From positions 1,178,001-1,242,000 of the forward strand of contig NZ_CP113343.1 of NCBI RefSeq assembly GCF_026683955.1: a DNA stretch of 64,000 bases, given 5' to 3'. The position numbers and the translations under genes were made by a program. How positions within the stretch are numbered: the stretch's first letter is position 1; every line of letters starts with the position of its first letter. Source of the DNA: Arthrobacter sp. MMS18-M83 (GTDB lineage Bacteria; Actinomycetota; Actinomycetes; Actinomycetales; Micrococcaceae). Shown piece after piece: positions 8,355-16,760 of the stretch. The notes under the pieces are model-generated. The model was not told the origin of the DNA. It did no database searches and saw only the letters and a list, made by a program, of their open reading frames with translations.

Positions 8355-9200
8355 GTGCCACGCATTCCGGAGTTATTCCGATCGCCGATCCGCACCGTTC
8401 GCACGGGAGCCAAAATGCTCCTGGCAGGCCTCCTTTTGACGATCCTCACATCGGGCGTCGTGCTTGCCGCCGGTACTAATGGCAACGGCAACCAAAACCC
8501 GCCAAAAGGCATCACGCTGCAGCTTGCACCCACCAGCAGGTCCGTCACACAGGGAACCTCGGCAAGCTACAACGTCATGGTCCAGCCCACAGGCGGGTTT
8601 GCTGGCAACGTCTCACTGTCAATCTCGGGACTGCCGGCAGGCGCCACGGCAGCGTTTTCGCCTGCAGTCCTCGCCCCCGGGCCAGGGTCGGCGTCAGCGG
8701 ACCTCAACGTCTCCACTACATCCGCCACACCTCTTGGAACCTACTCCCTGAGCCTCAAGGGCACCAGCGGGACGGTACAGTCCGCCGTCGTCGTCGTTTC
8801 CTTGACGGTGACCGCCGGGCAGCACCAACCGTTCACCATCTCAGGCGGTCCCGCCGGACTCCTGACGCCAGGCTCGGCCGTGTCGATTGATCTTCAGTTG
8901 GCAAACCCTGGTAATTCCAGCCTCAACGTCACCGGCCTGACTGTTTCGGTCACGGGAGTTACCCGGACCGCACAAGCCGTGGCGAACAACCGGCCCTGCA
9001 ATCCTTCGGACTACGTCATCACCCAATTCAGCGGCAGTTATCCGATCTCTGCCCCGCCAGGCAATTCCTCGCTCTCGACGAGCGGCATCCCGGCGGCTCG
9101 GTGGCCACAGATAAGAATGCTGGACACCTCGCTCAACCAGGACGGTTGCAAAGGCGCAACCATCCAGCTTTCCTACTCCGGAACGGGACAGGGCAACTGA
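8355..9200 (+). CDS. Exported Ig-like protein with TasA-like C-terminal segment
   Basis: A 281-residue secreted protein. It starts with GTG at 8355, chosen because GAGGAGGA lies 5 bases upstream. Signal segment: residues about 15-38, ending LAAG. Residues about 48-155 form a bacterial Ig-like beta-sandwich (ITLQLAPTS... to ...VVSLTV). Residues about 160-281 resemble the mature part of the gene before, with matching cysteine contexts CNPSDY and LNQDGCKGA. It therefore looks like an Ig domain fused to the same two-cysteine module. Likely attached to or assembled at the cell surface; the partner is unknown. Confidence 0.7.
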   Translation: MPRIPELFRSPIRTVRTGAKMLLAGLLLTILTSGVVLAAGTNGNGNQNPPKGITLQLAPTSRSVTQGTSASYNVMVQPTGGFAGNVSLSISGLPAGATAAFSPAVLAPGPGSASADLNVSTTSATPLGTYSLSLKGTSGTVQSAVVVVSLTVTAGQHQPFTISGGPAGLLTPGSAVSIDLQLANPGNSSLNVTGLTVSVTGVTRTAQAVANNRPCNPSDYVITQFSGSYPISAPPGNSSLSTSGIPAARWPQIRMLDTSLNQDGCKGATIQLSYSGTGQGN

Positions 9201-9201
9201 A

Positions 9202-9726
9202 ATGCGGGCAGCTGACATGAAAGCGAACAGGTGGATGAAGACCGGCTCCTTGGCGGCAGCCAAAGCGGCCGTGACGGCTGCCCTGCTGAGCCTGTTGTTG
9301 GGAGTCGGATCGGCCTACGCCTATTGGTCAACCATCGGGATCGGCAGCGGCTCGGCCGCCAACGGCACCATGCAGACGGTGACCGTGGACGCTTTGGTGG
9401 CCGGTGACAGTCCCGCAACCACCCTTGTCCCGGGAGGTACCGCGGACGTCATCGTGCGGGCGAGCAATCCAAATGCCTTCACGGTGCAGGTGTACAGTTT
9501 CACCGCCAACGGAGCCGCTACCGCGGATTCATCCCACCCGCTGTGCACCACCACGGGCGTGACGTTCAACGCCCCGGCCGCGCCTCTCACGCCGACGGTG
9601 TCCATACCAGCGAACACTTCCGTTCTGATCACCCTGCCCGCAGCCGCATCGATGTCGACGGCTTCGCAATCCAGCTGCCAGGGCGCCGTATTCCACCTTC
9701 CAGTGACGATGGCGGTCCGCAAATGA
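9202..9726 (+). CDS. Exported protein with SipW-type signal
   Basis: A 174-residue secreted protein. The hydrophobic segment at residues 18-40 ends SAYAYWST, the same Ala-Tyr-Trp cleavage context as the first gene of the operon. The mature part is a short beta-rich domain with two cysteines, in LCTTTGV and SSCQGAVF, that match the spacing pattern of the two upstream proteins. The first ATG (9202) lies one base after the previous stop; an ATG at 9217 is an alternative and leaves the signal intact. Its stop overlaps the next ATG (ATGA). Probably a minor subunit or cap of the same surface structure. Confidence 0.7.
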   Translation: MRAADMKANRWMKTGSLAAAKAAVTAALLSLLLGVGSAYAYWSTIGIGSGSAANGTMQTVTVDALVAGDSPATTLVPGGTADVIVRASNPNAFTVQVYSFTANGAATADSSHPLCTTTGVTFNAPAAPLTPTVSIPANTSVLITLPAAASMSTASQSSCQGAVFHLPVTMAVRK

Positions 9727-11246
9727 ACAGGCCCAAGCACTCTGCAGGACTCGGATCCAGGTATGCACTCCGCCGTCGCGTGACGTGGACGCTATTGGCA
9801 GTCCTGTTCATTTCCTGGGGCGGCCCGGCGGCCAGCGCCTTCTGGCAATCGCTGAGCAGCAGCAATTTCGGCGCGGCCAAAGCAGACACCATGCCGCAGG
9901 GCGGCGCTCCGGTGGCCTCACTGAACGGTACAAATACCACGGTCAACTGGGCGGCCGTGGCCACACCGGGCGGACACGCAGTAGCGGGCTACACCGTGGC
10001 CCGCTACTCGTCGCCCTCCGGCGGTACCAAAATCGCCGCTGGAGGAGGCTGCGCAGGAACGGTGTCCGGCCTCAGCTGCGTAGAACAAAACCTGCCCGGC
10101 GGGACCTGGTATTACACAGTCACACCAGTCATCTCTTTGTGGACAGGTGCGGAGAGTGTACGGAGCGCAGGCGTAACTGTTGATACGACTCCGCCCACCG
10201 TCGGCGTGACTTCAATTTCCCCGGCGCCGAATGGCGCGGGCTTCAACCGCACCAGTACTGTCACCGTCAACCTCGCCGCCGTTGACAATACAGGCGGTTC
10301 CGGTGTTGCAAACATCAAGTACTCGGTCGACGGCGGCACCACTGTGACGGTCAACGCGGCCACAGCCGCGGTGAATGTCAGCGGCGGCGACGGCACCCAC
10401 ACGGTGTCCTACTTCGCCACGGACGTCGCGGGGAACGCCAGCACACCGCAGACCCAAACCGTCAAGATCGATACCATTTTGCCCGTCGTCGGGGTCACCT
10501 CAATCTCGCCAACGCCAAACTCCCGGGGCTATTACGCCACCAGCCCGGTGACAGTGAACCTCGGTGCGACGGACGTCGGCGGTTCGGGCGTAGCATCCAT
10601 CACCTACCAGGTGGACACCGGCACCCAAGTCACCGTCGCCGGCGCAACCGCCTCCGTGAGCGTCACGGGGGAGGCCGCCCACAACATTTCCTACTTCGCT
10701 ACCGATGCGGCCGGCAACTCCAGTGGCAGCCAAACGCAGGCCATAGCCATCGACTTTCCCCCGACGGTCAGCTCCGTTACCTTAGGCAGCGGCGGCGCCA
10801 CCGCAAAGAAGGCCGACGCGGGAGACACGCTCACCATCGTCTTTTCGACGGACATGGACCCACACACTCTGTGCAGCGGCTGGAACTCCTCGTCCCCCAA
10901 CCAGACCGTGGACGGGACCGCTAGTATCGGCACGGACGAAGTACTGAGATTCACCAGCACGGGCAGCACAACCTGCACGGCACCGTCATTCGGCAGCGTG
11001 GCCCTTGTCGCCGTCTACAACACCAGCACCACGTCGCCCCTGAACTTCACAGCGTCCACCATGGCCTGGACCCAGTCCACCGGGACACTTGTCATCACCC
11101 TCGGCGGGAGCGCTTCGGGGGGCGGTGTCGCAGGAACGAACGTCCAACAGAAAACGCCGACCTACACCCCCTCGTCAGGCGCTGCGGATAAGGCAGGCAA
11201 CCCTCTGACCGGGACCTTCACGGCTAGCTCTCCCTCGAAGTTCTGA
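9723..11246 (+). CDS. Large exported protein with repeated Ig-like (OmpL47-type) domains
   Basis: A 507-residue secreted protein. The start is the ATG at 9723 that overlaps the previous stop; the frame extends upstream but only as shadow. The signal segment (residues 20-40) ends ASAFWQS. Residues about 50-135 are fibronectin-III-like. Two tandem repeats of about 95 residues follow (about 140-235 and 238-330), each with VGVTSISP, a GGSGVA turn and SYFATDVAGN, the pattern of OmpL47-type or Ig-like adhesion domains. The last 170 residues form another beta-rich domain. No sortase motif is visible. The likely role is adhesion or surface scaffold; the substrate is unknown. Confidence 0.7.
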   Translation: MNRPKHSAGLGSRYALRRRVTWTLLAVLFISWGGPAASAFWQSLSSSNFGAAKADTMPQGGAPVASLNGTNTTVNWAAVATPGGHAVAGYTVARYSSPSGGTKIAAGGGCAGTVSGLSCVEQNLPGGTWYYTVTPVISLWTGAESVRSAGVTVDTTPPTVGVTSISPAPNGAGFNRTSTVTVNLAAVDNTGGSGVANIKYSVDGGTTVTVNAATAAVNVSGGDGTHTVSYFATDVAGNASTPQTQTVKIDTILPVVGVTSISPTPNSRGYYATSPVTVNLGATDVGGSGVASITYQVDTGTQVTVAGATASVSVTGEAAHNISYFATDAAGNSSGSQTQAIAIDFPPTVSSVTLGSGGATAKKADAGDTLTIVFSTDMDPHTLCSGWNSSSPNQTVDGTASIGTDEVLRFTSTGSTTCTAPSFGSVALVAVYNTSTTSPLNFTASTMAWTQSTGTLVITLGGSASGGGVAGTNVQQKTPTYTPSSGAADKAGNPLTGTFTASSPSKF

Positions 11247-11255
11247 GATCCACCG

Positions 11256-12062
11256 TCAGCCGCCCAGGCCCAGCACGAGGGCCTGGACGGCTGGCCACTG
11301 GTTCCGGACCAGTGTCCAGGCCGCCAAGGCAAGGCCAACCATGGCGTAGCCGCCCACCGGAATCAGGACCAGCCACTCCCGCCGCGAACCGGCCTTGCCT
11401 AGCAGCGGAATGGAGAATGCGCCATTGGCCCGCCAGATCCCGCTGACCAAGGGCAGTTTGCGCCAGAACTTCGGCGGCTTGATGACGATCGGCCACAGCA
11501 GCGGCACTCCTCCGGTGGTGATCATGTCACCCACAATGTGGACCGTGACGCCGGTCAGCATGGACAAGGGCAGCCAGCTCCACTGATGCGGAGCGAACCA
11601 CGTGACCAGACCGGCCATGGCTAGGCCGAAAACCCAGTTGGCGATCCAGCCGGTATTCGGGAACAGCTTGAGGGCCTTCGCTGCCAGGTTGATCATGAAC
11701 ATACATAACAGCCCGGCGCCCACGGATAACCGGCCCACGGGTGTATCCAGCTGGAACTGGGCAGCCATGGCCGCGAGCACCACAAAGGCCGAAGCGCCCA
11801 AAAGTGAATGGGTTCCCTGCCGGTGCCCTCCGCTGGCCTTCTCAATCCCGACGGCGATCACGTTGGACAGCGGCGGCAGCGAGTGGGCAATGGTGCTGGC
11901 ACGGTGGTCCCAATCGCACACCAAGGCAGTCCCCGCCGTCGTCATCGCTCCAATGAGGATTCCGGTGGCGTCCAAGGGGTACCAGCCCAAGGCGTACGGG
12001 CCGGTTGACGCAATAGCTATCCACGCCGCGGCCCCGGACGCGGCGTGGTGTCCTCCCATCAT
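11256..12062 (-). CDS. DUF457/YdjM-type membrane-bound metal-dependent hydrolase
   Basis: A 268-residue protein with several hydrophobic helices and conserved His/Asp positions: GGHHAASG at the N-terminus, CDWDHRAST at about residue 48, and HIVGDMITTGG at about 175, which is the pattern of the LexA-regulated YdjM/DUF457 family. The start was placed at the ATG pair 12057-12062, because they lie 4 bases after the mfd stop and begin the conserved segment. Coupled translation with mfd is likely. A role in DNA damage or membrane metabolism is suggested only by family and neighbour. It faces the surface operon tail to tail, with 9 bases between the two stop codons. Confidence 0.75.
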   Translation of the reverse strand: MMGGHHAASGAAAWIAIASTGPYALGWYPLDATGILIGAMTTAGTALVCDWDHRASTIAHSLPPLSNVIAVGIEKASGGHRQGTHSLLGASAFVVLAAMAAQFQLDTPVGRLSVGAGLLCMFMINLAAKALKLFPNTGWIANWVFGLAMAGLVTWFAPHQWSWLPLSMLTGVTVHIVGDMITTGGVPLLWPIVIKPPKFWRKLPLVSGIWRANGAFSIPLLGKAGSRREWLVLIPVGGYAMVGLALAAWTLVRNQWPAVQALVLGLGG

Positions 12063-12066
12063 CGCT

Positions 12067-15000
12067 TTAGCCTGCGGTCTGCGAAGCGGGCGAAGCCGCG
12101 AAGATAGCTTCAATCACGGTGTTGGCCCACTCCAGGATCTCGGCGTCCTGCAGGTCCCGGCCACCGATCCTCGCCGTCTTGGGCTTGGGGATCAGCACGG
12201 CGTCGAGGGCCGGCTTGGTCTGCGAGCCCGGGTACATGCGGTTAAGGCGCATGACTTTGGACTCGGGCAGCTGGGCGGGCGAGAAGCGGATGAAGTTGCC
12301 TTGGAGCGCGATGTCGGACAGCCCGGCTTCGCGGGCCCCCACCCGGAAGCGGGCGACGGCGATCAAGTTCTTCGCGGGCAGCGGCGGCTCACCGTAACGG
12401 TCCACGAGTTCCGCCAGGACCTCGTCGATGGCCTCGTTGGTGATGGCTGCGGCCAGCTTCCGGTAGGCCTCGAGGCGCAGGCGCTCTCCCGGCACGTAGT
12501 CGTGCGGCAAGTGCGCGTTGACGGGCAACTCGATCTTCATGTCGGCGGCCTTCTCTTCGGCCTCCCCGCGGTACTCGGCCACGGCTTCACCGACAAGGCG
12601 GATGTAGAGATCGAAGCCAACGCCCTGGATGTGTCCGGACTGTTCTCCGCCCAGCAGGTTGCCTGCGCCGCGGATTTCGAGGTCCTTCATGGCCAACTGC
12701 ATGCCTGCGCCGAGTTCGTTGTGGGCGGCGACGGCTTTGAGCCGTTCGAGGGCCACCTCGCCCAAGGGCTTCTCCGAGGGGTACAGGAAGTAGGCGTAGG
12801 CGCGTTCGCGGCCCCGGCCCACCCTGCCACGTAACTGATGGAGCTGGGAGAGGCCATACTTGTCCGCACCGTCCACAATCAGGGTGTTGGCATTGGAAAT
12901 ATCCAGGCCGGTCTCAATGATGGTGGTGCAGACAAGGACGTCAAAGCGCTTCTCCCAGAAGTCCACGATGATCTTTTCCAGGCGGCTCTCGGACATTTGC
13001 CCGTGCGCCACTTCCACCCGGGCTTCGGGGACCAGTTCCCGGATCTGGGCGGCGATGCGTTCAATCGAGGACACGCGGTTGTGGACGAAGAACACCTGGC
13101 CTTCGCGCATGAGTTCGCGCCGGATCGCCGCCGAGGTCTGCTTATTGGTGAACGGCCCCACGTACGTCAGCACCGGGTGCCGCTCCTCCGGCGGTGTGGC
13201 CAGCGTGGACGTTTCGCGGATACCTGTCAGCGACATCTCGAGCGTCCGCGGGATCGGCGTCGCACTCATGGCGAGGACGTCCACATTGGTGCGCATCTTC
13301 TTGAGGGCTTCCTTGTGCTCCACCCCGAAGCGCTGCTCCTCATCGACGATCACCAAGCCAAGGTCCTTGAACTCGAAGTCCTTGGACAGCAGGCGGTGCG
13401 TGCCGATGACCACATCCACGGAGCCGTTCTTGACCCCCTCTATGGTTTCCTTGGCTTCCTTCGCACCTTGGAACCGGGACAACGGCTTGACGCGCAGGGG
13501 GAATCCGGAGAAGCGCTCGGTGAACGTTTCATAGTGCTGCTGGGCGAGCAGCGTGGTGGGAACCAGGACTGCAACCTGCTTGCCGTCCTGCACGGCCTTG
13601 AACGCGGCGCGGACGGCGATCTCGGTCTTTCCATACCCGACGTCGCCCGAGACCAGGCGGTCCATCGGGATCTCGCGCTCCATGTCGGCCTTGACCTCGT
13701 TGATGGTGGTGAGCTGGTCCGGCGTCTCCACATACGGGAACGCCTCCTCCAGCTCCCGCTGCCACGGGGTGTCCGGCGCGAAGGCATGTCCGCGCGACGC
13801 CATGCGTGCCGAGTACAGCCGGATGAGTTCCCCCGCGATTTCCTTGACGGCTTTGCGAGCCTTCGACTTGGTGCTCGCCCAGTCCGCCCCGCCCATCTTG
13901 CTCAACGACGGCGTGTCTCCGCCAACGTAGCGGGTCACCTGGTCCAGCTGGTCCGTCGGGACGAAAAGCCGGTCGCCGGGGGCGCCGCGCTTGGACGCCG
14001 CGTACTCGAGCACGAGGTATTCCCGGAGACCTGCATCTCCCCCGGAGGGACCTGCAGAGGACCCCGCCACCTTGCGCTGGATCAGCTCCACGAACTTCCC
14101 GATTCCGTGCTGTTCGTGGACCACGAAATCGCCGGCGTGCAACTGGAGGGGATCGACGGCATTGCGCCGCTTGGAGGGCATGCGCCGCATGTCCTTCGTG
14201 GACCCGGCCGATGTGCGGCCCAGGAGGTCCGCTTCCGTAAGCAGCCCTAGCTTGAGGCCGTCCAGGACAAAACCGCGGCCGACGGCGGCCGTAGTCACCT
14301 CAATGATGCCTGCCTGGGGTTCGTGCGCCAGGGATTCGACGCGGGAACACGGAATGTCTGCATCATGGAACAACTCGGCGAGGCGCTGGGCCGGGCCCGG
14401 TCCGTCCGTGGCCACCACAATGCGCCACTGGTCGCGCACGTGGGACCCGATGAATTCGAGCATCTCCGCGACGTCGCCTTGGTAGCCGCGCGGTTCGCGG
14501 GCGTGCAGGTTCAAGACGTCGATGTCGAGAACCAGCTCTTCGTCCGTCGCCAAGGACGTAATGGACCACCAGGAGACGGAGTGGGCCAGAGCCGCACTCC
14601 GGGTGTCCGTCAAAGACTGGAAGCTGGCCGCGTGCAGATCCGTCGCGGCCTGCGAGGCCAGATCGAGAGGCGCGGTCCCGCCGTCGGACGCTGTGGACCA
14701 TGCCGCCTCAAGGAACTCCTCGTTGGTGGCCGCGAGGTCGTGCGCGCGGGTACGGACCTTCTCCGGTTCGATGACCACACCGATCGAGCCGGCGGGCAAC
14801 TGGTCCACGAAAGGCACCATCGCGTCCACGAGGACGGGGGCCAATGACTCCATGCCCTCGACGGCGATGCCGCCTGCGATCTTTTCCAGCATGTCCGCGG
14901 CTGCCGGCATGTCAGCCTTGAGCCTGGCGGCCCGGGACATGACGGACGGCGTTATGAGGATTTCCCGGCACGGCGGGGCGTGCAGTTCGGTGGGGTGGTG

Positions 15001-15771
15001 CACGGCCGGACCGGAGAGCGAACGCTGGTCGGCCACAGCGAACCAGCGCATTTGGTCCACCTCGTCACCGAAGAATTCCACCCTGATCGGGTGGTCCTCG
15101 GTAGGCGGAAAAACGTCCAAAATACCGCCCCTGACGGCGAATTCACCCCGGTGGGTAACCATGTCCACGCGCGAATAGGCAGCGTCGGCAAGGCGCCGTA
15201 CCACGTCGCTGAAGGGCATTTCCTGCCCTACCCTCAACGTCACCGGAACCAGTTCCCCCAGGCCCGCCACGACCGGCTGGACCACAGCGCGAACCGGCGC
15301 CACGACCACCCGCAGGGGACCCGCCGTCGAGGTTTCCGGGTGGGCCAAACGGCGCAGGACTGAGAGCCTGCGGCCCACCGTGTCCGAGCGGGGCGAGAGC
15401 CTTTCGTGTGGCAAGGTCTCCCAGCTGGGGAAGGCCACCACCGAATCCGCCGGAAGATAGGCCGCCAGTGCCGCCGTCAGATCCTCGGCTTCGCGTCCCG
15501 TGGCCGTCACAGCCAAAACCACCGCGCTGTCTTCAAAGCCTTGGGAGGCGAGGCCATCGGCCATTTCCGCCAGGAGCGCCGCCCTCAAGCCTGCGGGGGC
15601 GCTGATCTGGTAGTCAGAGCTGCGTTCGGTGAAGGCCCGCGAAGCCTCGGGCCTGACCCGCGCGAACGTCCGGTCCTCGCCCAGGGCACGCCGCAATCCG
15701 TCGAGGGATGCGACAGCGCCGGGGTGGCTGATTCCGGAGTTAACCGTTGACGGATGGCCTTTAGGGCTCAT
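12067..15771 (-). CDS. mfd: Transcription-repair coupling factor
   Basis: A 1234-residue ATP-dependent translocase that removes stalled RNA polymerase from damaged DNA and recruits UvrA. In order it has a UvrB-like N-terminal region, a CarD-like RNA polymerase interaction domain near residue 560 (GDFVVHEQHGIGKF), the SF2 motor with Walker A GDVGYGKTE near 700, a DEEQ box (VIVDEEQRFG), and the C-terminal TRCF domain. The start is the ATG at 15771: GAGGAG lies 8 bases before it, while the in-frame GTG at 15780 directly abuts that site. The length is normal for actinobacteria. Confidence 0.97.
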   Translation of the reverse strand: MSPKGHPSTVNSGISHPGAVASLDGLRRALGEDRTFARVRPEASRAFTERSSDYQISAPAGLRAALLAEMADGLASQGFEDSAVVLAVTATGREAEDLTAALAAYLPADSVVAFPSWETLPHERLSPRSDTVGRRLSVLRRLAHPETSTAGPLRVVVAPVRAVVQPVVAGLGELVPVTLRVGQEMPFSDVVRRLADAAYSRVDMVTHRGEFAVRGGILDVFPPTEDHPIRVEFFGDEVDQMRWFAVADQRSLSGPAVHHPTELHAPPCREILITPSVMSRAARLKADMPAAADMLEKIAGGIAVEGMESLAPVLVDAMVPFVDQLPAGSIGVVIEPEKVRTRAHDLAATNEEFLEAAWSTASDGGTAPLDLASQAATDLHAASFQSLTDTRSAALAHSVSWWSITSLATDEELVLDIDVLNLHAREPRGYQGDVAEMLEFIGSHVRDQWRIVVATDGPGPAQRLAELFHDADIPCSRVESLAHEPQAGIIEVTTAAVGRGFVLDGLKLGLLTEADLLGRTSAGSTKDMRRMPSKRRNAVDPLQLHAGDFVVHEQHGIGKFVELIQRKVAGSSAGPSGGDAGLREYLVLEYAASKRGAPGDRLFVPTDQLDQVTRYVGGDTPSLSKMGGADWASTKSKARKAVKEIAGELIRLYSARMASRGHAFAPDTPWQRELEEAFPYVETPDQLTTINEVKADMEREIPMDRLVSGDVGYGKTEIAVRAAFKAVQDGKQVAVLVPTTLLAQQHYETFTERFSGFPLRVKPLSRFQGAKEAKETIEGVKNGSVDVVIGTHRLLSKDFEFKDLGLVIVDEEQRFGVEHKEALKKMRTNVDVLAMSATPIPRTLEMSLTGIRETSTLATPPEERHPVLTYVGPFTNKQTSAAIRRELMREGQVFFVHNRVSSIERIAAQIRELVPEARVEVAHGQMSESRLEKIIVDFWEKRFDVLVCTTIIETGLDISNANTLIVDGADKYGLSQLHQLRGRVGRGRERAYAYFLYPSEKPLGEVALERLKAVAAHNELGAGMQLAMKDLEIRGAGNLLGGEQSGHIQGVGFDLYIRLVGEAVAEYRGEAEEKAADMKIELPVNAHLPHDYVPGERLRLEAYRKLAAAITNEAIDEVLAELVDRYGEPPLPAKNLIAVARFRVGAREAGLSDIALQGNFIRFSPAQLPESKVMRLNRMYPGSQTKPALDAVLIPKPKTARIGGRDLQDAEILEWANTVIEAIFAASPASQTAG

Positions 15772-15875
15772 GGATGGCACTCCTCGGAAGAGGGAAGTCG
15801 GATGGGGGAAGGCAACACGAAAACCCGAAATTCTCTCGAATCCCGGGGCGTTCCTAGCCTACCTCGCCCACACCG

Positions 15876-15881
15876 TAGGAT
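15876..15881 (+). promoter_or_regulatory. Candidate -10 box for the DUF2505 gene
   Basis: TAGGAT at 15876-15881 lies about 50 bases before the ATG at 15931, in the divergent gap between mfd and the DUF2505 gene. It matches the actinobacterial TANNNT -10 pattern. The -35 region is poor. Confidence 0.35.
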
Positions 15882-15930
15882 GTTTGGGAGCCGCAAGAGC
15901 TTTCAACCGAGATATTCACGGAGGACCCCC

Positions 15931-16428
15931 ATGGCCCTGAACGCATCCACCACCCTGCCCTACGGCGTCGACCGCGTAGCCGCTACTTTCATCGACGAAG
16001 ACTTCCTGCGCCATACGAGCGAGTATGTCGGCGGCACTTTGGAATCATTCCAGATCGACGGCGATGTCGCCGGCGCCTTCACCACCATCACGGTCCGCAC
16101 CCTGCCCACCACGCGCCTCCCGGAGATCGCCCGCAAGTTCGTGGGCGAGAAGCTCACCGTCACCCAGACCGAGAAGTGGGATGCCCCGACGGCCGATGGC
16201 TCCCGGACCAGCAACATCTCCTTGAAGATCTCCGGCGCCCCGCTCGATGTCACCGCGGTGCAGAACCTGGTGGCCGACGGCGGCAACACCCGCGTCGAGC
16301 TCGAAGGTGCCGTCACGTCGTCGGTTCCGTTCCTCGGCGGCAAGATAGCCGAAGCGGCCGAACCGATGGTTGGCAAGGCCTTGAACATCCAGTCCCAGCA
16401 GGCGCAGGCCTGGCTCGAAAGCCACTAG
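15931..16428 (+). CDS. DUF2505 domain protein
   Basis: A 165-residue cytoplasmic protein that fits the DUF2505 family of actinobacteria, a START/SRPBCC-like fold of unknown ligand. Visible marks are YGVDRVAATFIDEDFLRH near the N-terminus and PFLGGKIAEAAEP at about residue 130, a typical end of SRPBCC proteins. The ATG at 15931 follows GGAGGA by 6 bases; earlier in-frame starts overlap the mfd promoter and were not used. The next gene follows with one base between the stop and its GTG. Confidence 0.8.
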   Translation: MALNASTTLPYGVDRVAATFIDEDFLRHTSEYVGGTLESFQIDGDVAGAFTTITVRTLPTTRLPEIARKFVGEKLTVTQTEKWDAPTADGSRTSNISLKISGAPLDVTAVQNLVADGGNTRVELEGAVTSSVPFLGGKIAEAAEPMVGKALNIQSQQAQAWLESH

Positions 16429-16429
16429 C

Positions 16430-16651
16430 GTGAAGCTGGCAGCCGGGCTCTCCATTGTGCTGATCGTCGCGGGGGCGTGGTCCCTGATCGTTTGGCCGCA
16501 GTTCCTGCGCCGCGTCACGGCAGACCCGCGTGCCCGCGACGCCAACGGGAAAGCCACGAAGTTCCTCACGGTCCATGTCGTCCTGGTCACCATCTCCATG
16601 GTGCTTGGACTCGCGACGGCGGTCATCGGAGTAGCGGGCCTGCTCGCCTAA
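16430..16651 (+). CDS. SCO4848-like small membrane protein
   Basis: A 73-residue protein with two membrane helices (residues 4-22 and 48-70) joined by a charged loop. Start GTG at 16430, one base after the DUF2505 stop. Size and pattern resemble the SCO4848 family of actinobacterial membrane proteins; that family name is recalled, not tested. It is followed by a long palindrome that carries the IS481-family insertion, so its terminator has been split. Confidence 0.6.
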   Translation: MKLAAGLSIVLIVAGAWSLIVWPQFLRRVTADPRARDANGKATKFLTVHVVLVTISMVLGLATAVIGVAGLLA

Positions 16652-16684
16652 CGCCCCTCCGAGCCCAACTAGCTCGCATTTGTT

Positions 16685-16699
16685 GTCGTTATAAGCCCT
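16685..16699. repeat. Target site duplication, left copy
   Basis: GTCGTTATAAGCCCT is found again at 18138-18152 on the other side of the IS. A 15-base duplication is within the range known for IS481-family elements. Confidence 0.85.
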
Positions 16700-16760
16700 T
16701 GTCATGTCTCGGGACCTCGTGGACAGTTCATGTCTCATGACCTTGTGGACGGTTGATGTC

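Noticed and set aside
9543..9722. Upstream extension of the large Ig-like surface protein
   Set aside because: The extension is a shadow of the previous gene. The ATG at 9723 starts a proper signal peptide and overlaps the previous stop.
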